From Aestuariibacter sp. A3R04 (GTDB lineage: Bacteria > Pseudomonadota > Gammaproteobacteria > Enterobacterales > Alteromonadaceae): a stretch of DNA of 64,000 bases. The DNA lies in NCBI RefSeq assembly GCF_018860805.1, contig NZ_JAHKQR010000002.1, positions 186,001-250,000 on the forward strand, written 5' to 3'. The notes under the pieces are model-generated. The model was given only the letters and a program-made list of their open reading frames with translations, did no database searches and was not told the origin of the DNA. Position numbers and translations under genes: made by a program. Positions 55,401 through 63,757 of the stretch are shown in pieces; the stretch's first letter is position 1, and every line of letters begins with the position of its first letter.

Positions 55401-55635
55401 CAATATATTTCATTCCCGGCACACCGTTAATTGAACGCTCTATGGTAACCAACGACGACTTCACTAATACATCGGCGCTGGAACCAGGATAAGCAAGTGA
55501 GATAAGTACCCGGGGTGGTGCAATATCGGGGAATTGAGAGGTCGGTAGGGTGAAGACCGACAATACACCCAAAAATATAATCATAAGTGACAGCATGATT
55601 GCCATTACCGGGCGCTTAATAAATACTCCAAACAT
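52450..55635 (-). CDS. HAE-1 family RND efflux permease, VDN variant
   Basis: A 1061-residue AcrB-like transporter. The first TM is followed by TLPTSQFPDIAPPRVLISLAYPGSSA; the relay segment reads IGIVVDNAIVIVEAVHAK with Asp408 and Asn409, so the second of the two aspartates usual in AcrB-type pumps is Asn. Both periplasmic halves and twelve helices are otherwise present. AAGGAG lies 6 bases before the start. It is the middle gene of adaptor-permease-OMF. Substrates are unknown; the Asn replacement could alter proton coupling but is not rare in some lineages. Confidence 0.92.
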   Translation of the reverse strand: MFGVFIKRPVMAIMLSLMIIFLGVLSVFTLPTSQFPDIAPPRVLISLAYPGSSADVLVKSSLVTIERSINGVPGMKYIVSDATSAGEATIQVIFDLDVDPNQALINVKTRLDQIMNRLPQLVQLEGVVLQRVQPSMLMYINVYSTDEDADEKFLYNYSNINIIPEIQRVNGIASAKILGSRQYAMRIWLKPDRMRAYNVSVDEVMESIDEQSLIGRPGRLGRSSGISAQSKEYVLIYEGRYDEPDEYKNIIIRADSDGKLLKLSDIADVELSSEFFDIYSNKDGYPSAAIVLKQNYGSSANEVISQVKAKMAELEKTFPEGMTYEINYDVSKFLDASIEQVLHTLFEAFVLVSLVVFIFLGDWRSTLIPLLAVPVSLVGTFFCMQATGVNINLITLFALVLAIGIVVDNAIVIVEAVHAKMEEKSNLSPYTATQQVLGEMGGAIIAITLVMTAVFVPLVFMTGPVGVFYRQFSITMASSIIISCIVALSLTPVLCAMLLKNPHSHTRKTTPISRFIDVFNYWFEKLTGRYTQIIKVLVTRRIVTVLSLGVFITGTFGFNQILPSGFIPGEDQGQIYAIIQTPPGSTLEATNAVARELQGLALEVDGVASVSSLAGYEILTEGRGSNAGTCLINLEDWSNRERSVEEIIEELEAKSHHLGAVVEYFEPPVVPGYGASSGLSFRLLDKTNSTDYQEFDKINKSFMDELSKRKELNGLFTFYAADYPQYKIEIDNQAAMQKGVSIGKAMENLNILIGSTYEQGFTRFNNFYKVYTQSAPEYRRYPSDLMDYYVRNEDGEMVPYSAFMKLVKTQGPNEITRYNLYTSAAIRAEPAAGYTSAEAIKAVEDVAAATLPKGYDIGWEGLSFDEAKRGNEAIVIFAVVLLFVYIVLASQYESLLLPLAVILSLPSGLIGSFVLLKGMGLANDVYAQLGLVMLVGLLGKNAVLIVEYAVQKNQQGLSVADAAVESAKQRFRPILMTSFSFVAGLIPLVIATGAGAVGNRTIGASALGGTLCGTVFGVVVIPGLYYLFAKLEEGKSLIKNEDHVPLTETYHYNDEVLSDEK

Positions 55636-55645
55636 GTCGCGCTCC

Positions 55646-56734
55646 TTATTCCGCCTGCAGTGCTAATTCGGCTAGCGTAGCGTCTGAGGAGATAAGGTTG
55701 GGTACTATCTTATCGCCATTGCTAACGCGTCTTAGCCCTTCCAAGAGAATGGTGTCATCTTCTTTTAGTCCGTCTGAAACCAAAAAAACATGGGGCAATT
55801 CAGCGGCTACCACTATGTGGCGGGTGGCGAGCTTATTATCACTATCTATGACATAGACATAGTTTTGATCTAAAACCTGAAATGTCGCTTTTTGAGGAAT
55901 AACAAGAGCATCGGAATAGTTGACATCCATCAGGATATTGCCGGTTTGCCCGTGCCTTAAGAGTTGATCTGGGTTGGGGAATGACGCGCGTATTTCGATG
56001 GTTCCCGTATGATTGTCAAAATCGGCTTCGATGGTATCAATGACCCCCTTGTAAGGGTAAATGGTGCCATTCGCGAGCTTCAATCCAACCTCAGTGCCCT
56101 TCTTTGCTTTACCACTTTGAACGTAATTTAGATACTCAGATTCTGGTACGTTGAAGTAAACCCACATCTGACTCAAATCAGACATAGTGGTAAGTAGTTC
56201 TCCTTCGTCCAGCAAGCTACCGGTTCTTACTTCAAGGCGATCCATTTTACCGGTAAAAGGCGCTCTAATATCAGTAAAAGCCAAATGGGTTTTAGCCAGT
56301 TCCACTTCGGCTTGGGCTTTTTGATACTCAGCTTCTACAACCGCCAGTTCATTCGGCGAAACAATGTTTTGCTCCATCAAAGACCTGGTATTTCGATATT
56401 CCATCTGAACGGCTTTGGCTTCAGCTTGTGCTCTTTTGAGCTCAGCCTCGTAGATGGTAGGCACTATTTTAAACATAGGCTGCCCTTTTTCTACCGTCTG
56501 ACCTTCATCCACAAAGGTGGATTTCAGATAACCTCTCTCCATCGCTCTTAGTTCGATGTGCTGAATCGCATGAATTTGACTAACATACTCTTTGACAAGA
56601 ACCATATCCTGTCGAATAGGGTGAGAAACGTTAAATGCCAGTGAACCTGTTTTATGCACTTCATTTTCTGAATGACTACATCCGCTCAACACTGCGGTAA
56701 GAATACTTGCTGCTAAAAGAGTTTTTTTGCTCAT
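55646..56734 (-). CDS. RND efflux periplasmic adaptor lipoprotein
   Basis: A 362-residue adaptor with lipobox (LSGC, about residue 19; MSKKTLLAASILTAVLSGC). The lipoyl-like half-motif GYLKSTFVDEGQTVEKGQPMFKI, helical hairpin, and beta-barrel domains are in order. It is the first gene of the tripartite RND operon on the minus strand, 10 bases before the permease. The open frame continues to 56917 but the lipobox argues for 56734; the ribosome binding site is weak. Confidence 0.92.
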   Translation of the reverse strand: MSKKTLLAASILTAVLSGCSHSENEVHKTGSLAFNVSHPIRQDMVLVKEYVSQIHAIQHIELRAMERGYLKSTFVDEGQTVEKGQPMFKIVPTIYEAELKRAQAEAKAVQMEYRNTRSLMEQNIVSPNELAVVEAEYQKAQAEVELAKTHLAFTDIRAPFTGKMDRLEVRTGSLLDEGELLTTMSDLSQMWVYFNVPESEYLNYVQSGKAKKGTEVGLKLANGTIYPYKGVIDTIEADFDNHTGTIEIRASFPNPDQLLRHGQTGNILMDVNYSDALVIPQKATFQVLDQNYVYVIDSDNKLATRHIVVAAELPHVFLVSDGLKEDDTILLEGLRRVSNGDKIVPNLISSDATLAELALQAE

Positions 56735-56924
56735 ATTTTTAGATCGTTCTAATACGTGCCGCCATATCTCAGGCAGCAGTTTGAGTGCCGTGTTACATGC
56801 CGGAAAGTAACGACTGTAACGCATGCACAAAAATAACCAGCTCATTTGCGAACTGACGGTTAATTGAGTAAGAATGTGACACAAAGAGAGCCTTTTATTG
56901 TTACCTGAAGGCCACAATAAAAGA

Positions 56925-57224
56925 CTAGTCGATAGGCGGAGCTCTGGAATGCGGAGTGATATAGCGCTTTAATGGCCTGGCGCTTACATAAGACAGTGCT
57001 GCTACACACGGGTAAATTACAAAAGATAAATTGTCGAACCCGCTAAAACAGAGGGGAAACAAGTCGTCTTGTGCACTGTCTTCCCCCCCTGATTCAATGG
57101 AATATGAAGAAACAGAGGCATCTAACTGATGTTCAAAAGAAATGGGCTCAATGTCTTGTTTACAATTGAGCAAACATGTAAACAAGAGCAGCGCTAAGAC
57201 ACAGCTAACGCGAAGCGTATTCAT
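56925..57224 (-). CDS. Small putative lipoprotein upstream of the RND operon
   Basis: A 99-residue ORF with a hydrophobic N-terminus (about 1-20) and a lipobox-like FTCLLNC, then a short Ser/Asp-rich segment and FDNLSFVIYPCVAAL near the end. It precedes the RND adaptor by 190 bases on the same strand. A signal peptide of this quality is unlikely by chance, but the gene has no recognisable family. The start is ATG 57224, or GTG 57239. Possibly a leader or envelope protein co-expressed with the pump. Confidence 0.5.
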   Translation of the reverse strand: MNTLRVSCVLALLLFTCLLNCKQDIEPISFEHQLDASVSSYSIESGGEDSAQDDLFPLCFSGFDNLSFVIYPCVAALSYVSARPLKRYITPHSRAPPID

Positions 57225-57433
57225 ACTGGGATTGTTCACCGATCTAAGGTTGATGGGAAGCCAAACTCATACTAAGCGATTACAGTGACAGGGATGCTAC
57301 ACAGTCCTATTTTCTTTGACAACAAGGTTTATTTTGAAAACGGCTACTTAGACAAAATGTGCGTTAAAAAGCTATGAAAAAGGTCTGTTGAGTTAATCAT
57401 GTACGCCGACCCCTCACAAAAAAATATAAAAAA

Positions 57434-57484
57434 CCCCTCGTAAAGAGGGGCTTGTATGTAGGGTCTGCCCCGTAAACACGGGGC
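57434..57484 (-). terminator. Tandem terminators after the nuclease gene
   Basis: Two hairpins in series on the minus strand: GCCCCGT-AAAC-ACGGGGC (57467-57484) then CCCCTC-GTAAA-GAGGGG (57434-57450), the second followed on the minus strand by a strong T run (GGGGTTTTTTATATTTTT). Together they close the nuclease gene. Confidence 0.85.
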
Positions 57485-57506
57485 TTTTGATTTTTATGTC
57501 ATACGG

Positions 57507-60500
57507 TTAGTGGAATAACGCCGACTTGCCTGTTTGCAACCCATTATTGCCTTGACCATCAACTTCTGTTGCACAGCGGCTGCGTGTACACATTTTACGC
57601 ATAGTGGCAATATCACGAGTGTTCACTTGGCCATCACTGTTTAAGTCAAATGCCATATCAATAGACTCACGGGCAAAAATAGCCAGCATAAATGCGCGTA
57701 CATCGTCTAAGTCGATGTCATTGTCGCCATCCCAGTCACCTACAACTCCTTGGCCTGCTGCTTCCAGCGCATAAGTGGCAATAACTGGATCGTGATCTGA
57801 GGCTCTAAATACCAACTCATTGAGGAAAGACGAATCTTTGTATTCCTCGTTATAGTCAAATATTTCAGGTTCATCGCTGTTAATATGCCATTCTGTCACA
57901 TCTACCAGCCATGACATGGCCTGCTCGTTGGCGAACTGATAATCCAATGTGCCAACAAGGCCGTCGAAAGTGTAGCTATACGCACCTTCACCATGGATGT
58001 TCGCTACGATGTCTGCAAAACCTTCGCTAACCAACACCTGCACCGGATCTTCCTTCGCATACGCATTGTAGTCACCCAGCATGATTACGGCGGTATCACC
58101 GTAAGTCTGCTTCAGCCAGGCAGCCACAGCCGTTGCGGCTCGAGTGCGTTTGCGGTTACATGCGCCCTGTTCCAAATCACCATTCTCGGCACAGGAGCTA
58201 CTGCTATTTTTCGACTTCAGATGATTCACATCCACCGCAAATTGCTCACCGGTTTCCTGGTGTACAAACAACTGTGACAACGAAGGTCTGTTTCCGTAAT
58301 CGACAAACAATGGGCCTTCTTCGTCAACGATACTGTTAGCTTCCATCAGGATATCCGGTGAACCATCCGGTGTAACCACCGCTGGCTTATAGATAATTCC
58401 CGATGTAATTGCATCGGTACCCAGTTGATCTCCACCGGCATTCACGTAAGCGTATGTACCCGCGCCAGCATCCGCATTAAGTGCATCCACTAACTGCGCC
58501 ACTGTACTCTTCGGCCCAAAACCGTCGTTTTCCAATTCCAGCAATCCAACCACATCGGCATCAATGGCCAACAATGCGTTGACTACTTTTGCCAGTTGAC
58601 GCTGATATTCACTGTAGTTACTAGCGCCACGGGCCGTGGGGAAGCCCCCTTGCTCACCGTCGCCGTTAAACAGATTTAACACGTTGAAGCTGGCAATTTT
58701 GAGGTTGCCTTCAGCCAGCACTGGTGCATCTTCACGATAGTTTACTGACAGTAACGCGGGTGCTTCGATTGGACGGATGCGATAAGCAGAATAACCGTAA
58801 TCCATCACGCCAGTTACCGATGTGATCATGTCACCAGAGCGCACTGTGTTGTAAGGGCTGAATCCACCTGCTGGCAGCATCCAAGACGAGGCAAATCCAT
58901 CTGCATTGTCATCTATAATCAACTTATTCAGCGCGTTACTTGCAGCTAAATTGGCGGCTTCCTGTGAACCCGGTGCAAAAACTTGCGTAGGTGTGTACAA
59001 ACGCTCTGTCGACACCCAGATTTCACCGAAATCGCTGTACGGATAGATATTGCTTATCACCCAGTTTTCGCTGCTGGTTACCAACATGCCTTCAACGTGC
59101 TCAAAGCCCTCTTCATCGGTCATTGGCAACGCAATTGCAACGGCTGCAACCATATCAGAACCACAAATGCTTGCTTCTGAAGTGGCGGTAATCATTGTAC
59201 GTCCGTAGTTCTCACTCACCGTTCCCGCCAGGCGTACAACGTCACCAACGGCTACTGTATCAAGTAAGTCCGGAGCCTCTACAAACACACCTTCAGAGGT
59301 CATGGCATCGCCATCTTCGTCGACAGATTCTTCCTGCAACCAAAAGCCATCAAGCGCAGGCGCAGTATGGGTGACAATCGCTTCGACAATGACACTCTGA
59401 CCAACCATAGGTGACGCACCACCTGATCCCTGCACAGCACTAATATAAGTGGCGGCATCTGCACACATACCCAGCTCATCGCCACTGCCATTATCATTTG
59501 AGCCGTAGTTGCCGATAAAGGTGAACGTGTCCTGGTCGTAAGCATCCCATTCAACGCTTGGATCAAAGACGTCATACGCATCTTCATCACCAGCAGTCAC
59601 AGCAGACTTGCGAACCAACGTGCGATTTTGCGTACGCACATCGCCACCTGACCAGTACGAACCCGGATCCACACCAATCTGGCCAATGCTGTCCACAATG
59701 GTGCCATCATTGCGCAGGACAATTGCGTCATCACCATTGAACGCCAAAGAGCCAGTGCTAATATCAGCCTGATCTTTAAGCGATGCTTCCGCCGAACTAT
59801 GTGTAACAACAAAAACGTCACCCGGCGCTAACAGGCCAGACAGCGAAATTGTCTGTCCTGCTGAACTGCTTCCATTGAAGTAAATCTGAACGTCATAGAG
59901 GGAGAGATCTACGTCGCTCACACCCAGGTTGACAATTTCCACAGCCTTGTTGTTGCCGCCGCCTTCAATGTATTCCGAGAAGAACAATTCCGTTGCAGGC
60001 AGCACATAGGTACCCAGTGGTACAGGTGTCGCTGCCGTAGCATTGTCTGACTCATTGTCTAAAGCATTCGGGCCGGCTACCTGCCAGTTGTTAATATCAA
60101 ATACAGCCGATGGACCGCCACTTACGCGGTATGCCCAGCTATCCAGATATTCCCAGTCTTCGCCTGAGCCGTCAGTGTTGACATCACCGTACAGGTCGAC
60201 AACATTGCCATCACAGAAGACTTCAATGGCGTCGTCACCGTTGATGGATACAGCGTTAGAGGTATAATCAGGTGCAAAACCAAAGAACTCGGTGAAACCC
60301 GTCGTATCAGTGGCAATATAAATGAACTCGCCGGCTAAAGCGGAATCATCAGGGAAAGTAAACTCTTCACCGTCAGTACCGCCACCATTGTTGGCACCGC
60401 CCACACCACATACGCTCAAATCGTCAATGTTTTGGGTTACCAATAACTCTACACCTTTTGGAACACCACCAGGCAGAGGGCCGTCAAATACTGCCGTTAG

Positions 60501-62021
60501 CATTATGGGAGCTGAGCCCGTAGGGTTTGGGTTTGGTTCTGGATCAGGATCGGGTTCTGGATCCGGGTCTGGGTCTGGATCCGGATTGGTATTACCGCTA
60601 TCACAATTTTCAGCCGTGTAAAACAAGCTAACCCATTCAGGGTGATCGACAAACGGGTTGCGGTTGCCCTGATACTCATAAATACGGTCTTGACGATTGC
60701 TCTCCAGTTCATCCACCGGATCGGCGTCATTCCATGCCAACAGCGTGCACAACATCCCAAGTTGAGGATCGCCGCTGTTTGTCAGTGTATTTACGAGCAC
60801 CAAGTCAGGCGTGCTATCACTGCCACTGCCTTCATAACGCATGTCCATATAGAACATCATGCGCGCGACGTCACCTTTAACGGCATCACGAGGCTCAAAT
60901 GAGTCACTATCAACGCGGTTTTCAGGTGCTTCGGACAACGGACTATCGCTGTTGTCGAAATCGAGATTACCCCGTGCGCTATTCACTGTGATATCAGAAG
61001 GTCGAAGGTGCTGAATATCTGTGTATGCTTCAAGGCTGGAGCTACTAAATCCGTGGCTTTTAGGCCAACTATGCTCACGATTCCAGTAGTCAGGTTTGCT
61101 CGAATTCGAACCTGAACCATTGTTGGCTTTTGGAATAGATTTGCCCGAATAAATCAGCAGAATGTTATTCCCGTTTGCAGGGTCTTCATCGGTTTCAGTT
61201 AGCGCTGACCAAACCTCAGAATAAGTAAGTACCCGTTGGCCGGAAATGGTTTCACTCAATACTTGTCTGATAACAGAGGTACTGGCGCCCGCATCAATTT
61301 CAGTTTTTACCGCCGCATAGTACGCAGCCGGGTCGAAGACACTGGCATCGGCAATTTTACTCAGGTTCGGGCAATTGGTGCATACATCACTGAAATCACC
61401 ATCTTCTCCTGCATCTCCACCCGTGTCACCACCACCGGTATCACCGCCGCCGCTATCCGAACCACCAGTGCCGTTATGTGTGCCAAGGCCGGAAAAATCG
61501 TCCTGAGGCAGACCTTCCCATTCTGATGTGTCGTAAGGATCACTAGGATTCGTGTCTCCAGAAGTAACGCTGCTTTTTCTTACCAAGGTATCGTTCGCAG
61601 TAGTGACACCGTCACTTCCCCATGATGATCCAGGATCAAATCCCACCTGCCCAATGCTGTCAACCACCGCGCCGCCAGATGCAGACAGCACAATTGCGTC
61701 ATCACCATTAAAGAAGCTTTGTGAGGACGTAACATCAGCCTTTGACAACAAATCAGCACTGCCATTGTCATCCGCGATTACCAGCGTTTCTCCAGACGCC
61801 AGTGAACCACTTAAACTGATATTCGTTCCTGCAGAGGTTCCCCCGTTGAAATAAATGGATAGGGTATAACCTGCCAGTTGTACAGTTTGTTCTGTCGGGT
61901 TATAGATTTCTATTGCTTTGTTATTACTACTTCCTTCTACGTATTCAGAGATGAGCAGCTCACTGCCTAAAACAGGCGCTGACATACCTAACACGAGAGG
62001 GAGCAGGATTGGTGCTTTCAT
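57507..62021 (-). CDS. Giant secreted nuclease: EndA-type endonuclease plus ExeM-type exonuclease/phosphatase, dockerin tail
   Basis: A 1504-residue secreted protein. In order: signal peptide (about 1-19); lamin-tail domain 1 (about 20-175, LLISEYVEGSSNNKAIEIYN); Gly/Ser/Asp linker; endonuclease-I-like domain with His317 in NREHSWPKSHGF (about 220-470); a Pro-Asp-rich linker of repeated DP units (about 477-497); a second domain with a THIS-like SAPIMLTAVFDGPLPGGVPKGVELLV start (about 500-665); lamin-tail domain 2 (about 680-845, ELFFSEYIEGGGNNKAVEIVN); an OB-like domain (about 860-1090); an endonuclease/exonuclease/phosphatase core (about 1105-1412: ASFNVLNLFN, LLELENDG, NHLKSK, LGDYNAYAKEDP, ASDHDPV); and a dockerin-like pair of calcium loops (about 1425-1485). 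Both nuclease active sites appear intact. Family roles: extracellular DNA/RNA degradation for nutrients or biofilm turnover. GGAG lies 8 bases before the start. Confidence 0.9.
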   Translation of the reverse strand: MKAPILLPLVLGMSAPVLGSELLISEYVEGSSNNKAIEIYNPTEQTVQLAGYTLSIYFNGGTSAGTNISLSGSLASGETLVIADDNGSADLLSKADVTSSQSFFNGDDAIVLSASGGAVVDSIGQVGFDPGSSWGSDGVTTANDTLVRKSSVTSGDTNPSDPYDTSEWEGLPQDDFSGLGTHNGTGGSDSGGGDTGGGDTGGDAGEDGDFSDVCTNCPNLSKIADASVFDPAAYYAAVKTEIDAGASTSVIRQVLSETISGQRVLTYSEVWSALTETDEDPANGNNILLIYSGKSIPKANNGSGSNSSKPDYWNREHSWPKSHGFSSSSLEAYTDIQHLRPSDITVNSARGNLDFDNSDSPLSEAPENRVDSDSFEPRDAVKGDVARMMFYMDMRYEGSGSDSTPDLVLVNTLTNSGDPQLGMLCTLLAWNDADPVDELESNRQDRIYEYQGNRNPFVDHPEWVSLFYTAENCDSGNTNPDPDPDPDPEPDPDPEPNPNPTGSAPIMLTAVFDGPLPGGVPKGVELLVTQNIDDLSVCGVGGANNGGGTDGEEFTFPDDSALAGEFIYIATDTTGFTEFFGFAPDYTSNAVSINGDDAIEVFCDGNVVDLYGDVNTDGSGEDWEYLDSWAYRVSGGPSAVFDINNWQVAGPNALDNESDNATAATPVPLGTYVLPATELFFSEYIEGGGNNKAVEIVNLGVSDVDLSLYDVQIYFNGSSSAGQTISLSGLLAPGDVFVVTHSSAEASLKDQADISTGSLAFNGDDAIVLRNDGTIVDSIGQIGVDPGSYWSGGDVRTQNRTLVRKSAVTAGDEDAYDVFDPSVEWDAYDQDTFTFIGNYGSNDNGSGDELGMCADAATYISAVQGSGGASPMVGQSVIVEAIVTHTAPALDGFWLQEESVDEDGDAMTSEGVFVEAPDLLDTVAVGDVVRLAGTVSENYGRTMITATSEASICGSDMVAAVAIALPMTDEEGFEHVEGMLVTSSENWVISNIYPYSDFGEIWVSTERLYTPTQVFAPGSQEAANLAASNALNKLIIDDNADGFASSWMLPAGGFSPYNTVRSGDMITSVTGVMDYGYSAYRIRPIEAPALLSVNYREDAPVLAEGNLKIASFNVLNLFNGDGEQGGFPTARGASNYSEYQRQLAKVVNALLAIDADVVGLLELENDGFGPKSTVAQLVDALNADAGAGTYAYVNAGGDQLGTDAITSGIIYKPAVVTPDGSPDILMEANSIVDEEGPLFVDYGNRPSLSQLFVHQETGEQFAVDVNHLKSKNSSSSCAENGDLEQGACNRKRTRAATAVAAWLKQTYGDTAVIMLGDYNAYAKEDPVQVLVSEGFADIVANIHGEGAYSYTFDGLVGTLDYQFANEQAMSWLVDVTEWHINSDEPEIFDYNEEYKDSSFLNELVFRASDHDPVIATYALEAAGQGVVGDWDGDNDIDLDDVRAFMLAIFARESIDMAFDLNSDGQVNTRDIATMRKMCTRSRCATEVDGQGNNGLQTGKSALFH
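60525..60590 (-). repeat. Tandem hexamer repeat coding a Pro-Asp/Glu linker
   Basis: Near-identical 6-base units (variants of GGATCC/GGTTCT on the plus strand) code alternating Pro with Asp, Glu or Asn on the minus strand. It is an in-frame spacer between the endonuclease and the next domain, prone to copy-number change in steps of two residues. Confidence 0.8.
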
Positions 62022-62241
62022 TATTCATGCTCCAGCTTGTAATTAGAAACTATCCCAAAGTGCAGTTGAAGAGTATAAAGAATTTACTACAGAGAAATGA
62101 CAACTTTTTGACCGACATCGTCAGTTTTTTGACCAATTGGTCAGTAACCCTTTGGTATCCTTGGTAAATCACAAAAAAACTCAATGCGATTTGTGGACAA
62201 ATAGTGTCGCTTGGAACAGGTAACAGTATTGCGTTGACTGG

Positions 62242-62281
62242 TTTACACCCCTAGTACGGCGAGTATACTGCTCGGTATACT
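62242..62281 (+). promoter_or_regulatory. TetR promoter with overlapping operator palindrome
   Basis: TTTACA (62242-62247), a 16-base spacer and TATACT (62264-62269) form a promoter. AGTATAC (62262-62268) and GTATACT (62275-62281) make a 7-bp inverted repeat around TGCTCG, covering the -10. This is the expected position for autorepression by the TetR gene beginning at 62302. Confidence 0.6.
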
Positions 62282-62301
62282 TTAGCTTGGGGTGTATAGG
62301 T

Positions 62302-62913
62302 ATGCCGAAACAAACTAAACGAGAACAGCTTATTGAAACGGCACAAAGGCTCTTCTACCAGGAAGGAATTAAAGGAACGGGTATTGACCGGATTATTGAT
62401 GAAGCCGGCGTCGCCAAGCGAACCTTATATAACCATTTTAAATCTAAGGATGAGCTAATTGTTGCCACACTTGAGCACCGTGACGCCGAGTTTATGGCTA
62501 TGTTGAAAAGACTGGTTGAGAAATATGAAACACAACAGGTAGGTAACAGCCCCTTTAACCGGATATTAGCTTTCTTTGATGCCATAGAGGAATGGACCCA
62601 CGCTTCCCACTTTTCCGGATGTATGTTCATTAACGCTTCTGCGGAATACCCCGATAAGGACGACCCAGTTCACGTAATCTGCAAAGCCCACAAGAAACTG
62701 GTAACGCATTATATAGAAGAACTCCTGTCTCCGCTTGATATAGAGGAATCGAAAGCCCTGTCAGTAGAGTTAGCGTTATTAGCGGATGGTGCGATTGTCA
62801 ATGCGCATACCGCAGATATACCCGACGCGGCTTCGATTGCAAAAAAAATGGCAAAAAGGCTACTCGAAATGGCCCAAAATAACTCCTCCCCTGCGTCGAC
62901 AGCTAAGCCGTAG
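62302..62913 (+). CDS. TetR-family transcriptional regulator
   Basis: A 203-residue regulator: N-terminal helix-turn-helix (MPKQTKREQLIETAQRLFYQEG, GIDRIIDEAGVAKRTLYNHFKSKDELI) and a helical effector domain (about 75-195) with SGCMFINASAEYPDKDDPVH. GGGGTG and ATAGG lie upstream of ATG 62302; the frame opens a little earlier. It is divergent from the large nuclease gene, 280 bases away, and may control it or an unlinked target. An overlapping palindrome suggests autorepression. Ligand unknown. Confidence 0.88.
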   Translation: MPKQTKREQLIETAQRLFYQEGIKGTGIDRIIDEAGVAKRTLYNHFKSKDELIVATLEHRDAEFMAMLKRLVEKYETQQVGNSPFNRILAFFDAIEEWTHASHFSGCMFINASAEYPDKDDPVHVICKAHKKLVTHYIEELLSPLDIEESKALSVELALLADGAIVNAHTADIPDAASIAKKMAKRLLEMAQNNSSPASTAKP

Positions 62914-63060
62914 AGGGGCTCGTTTCTATACCCAAATAACGCTGCCAGACCACAAAAAAAAACACTATTTAATAACGCTGTAACGCATACGAGCACAAAG
63001 GAAACCGGTACGCATACCCGACTTTCGGGCAATGTCCTTTCACGGTCACCTAGGCGTGCT

Positions 63061-63600
63061 CTACTCCACCTTGTTTTTTACGATGACATCAGCCATCTCT
63101 TCTCTGAACCAGTCTCGCAGCATAACCTTTTCATAATCTAAGAAGTCATTTTGCGCAATGCGACGAGGATTATCGATGAACCCCATGTCCTTTAATTTGA
63201 CTTCCGCACTCTTACGCGCTTTTCCGCTGGCATCCGTAAGGGTGTAACTAAACGTCATCCGGGGAATGTCTACCCTTTTAATAATGCGCACATCAGCGCC
63301 CGTGGCATTGCCAAAAACAAAGCTACTTGGCCACACCTGCCCGGCCAAATCCAGGTTAGTGACGTTAATGGTTAATTTTTCATCTGCGGGCAATTTTTCA
63401 GCTAGTTTCCCAAGATAAGCTTCCAACGCCTTAAAGGTTCGCTCCTTGAATTTCACTCTGCTTTCATTCGATGGGCGAACATCCGTGTATTTCTCCGGGT
63501 TTTCCCAGGTAACTTCCACTGAAGCAGCACCTGCAAACCCAGGGAAAACCAGTCCCCCTAACAACACACTCGATGCCAACATACTCAGCTGAATCTTCAT
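63061..63600 (-). CDS. DUF3016 exported protein
   Basis: A 179-residue exported protein with a signal peptide (about 1-25, VFPGFAGAAS) and the DUF3016 body: VEVTWENPEKYTDVRPSNESRVKFKERTFKALEAYLGKLAEKLP, LDLAGQVWP and IDNPRRIAQNDFLDYEKVMLRDWF. The family is of unknown function and common in Alteromonadales and related marine gammaproteobacteria. GGAGG nine bases ahead selects ATG 63600 over an ATG three codons upstream. No clear operon partner. Confidence 0.85.
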   Translation of the reverse strand: MKIQLSMLASSVLLGGLVFPGFAGAASVEVTWENPEKYTDVRPSNESRVKFKERTFKALEAYLGKLAEKLPADEKLTINVTNLDLAGQVWPSSFVFGNATGADVRIIKRVDIPRMTFSYTLTDASGKARKSAEVKLKDMGFIDNPRRIAQNDFLDYEKVMLRDWFREEMADVIVKNKVE

Positions 63601-63757
63601 ATCGTCCATCCTCCCACTGTAATCATGTACCTGTAAATCAGTACGTATAACGGTTGGAACAGCGAAGGGCTAAAATGTTCCCCCGTATGCCAAACAGATT
63701 ACCGGGGCAAAAGTGAATATAAACTGAACAGTTCCGGAACCTAAGGCCAGGCCCTGC

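Noticed and set aside
60525..60590. Tandem repeat considered as a CRISPR or satellite array
   Set aside because: Units are 6 bp, without spacers, in frame with a Pro-Asp linker.
60322..60621. Gly/Ser-rich antisense ORF in the nuclease gene
   Set aside because: A mirror of the Pro-Asp linker repeat; not a separate gene.
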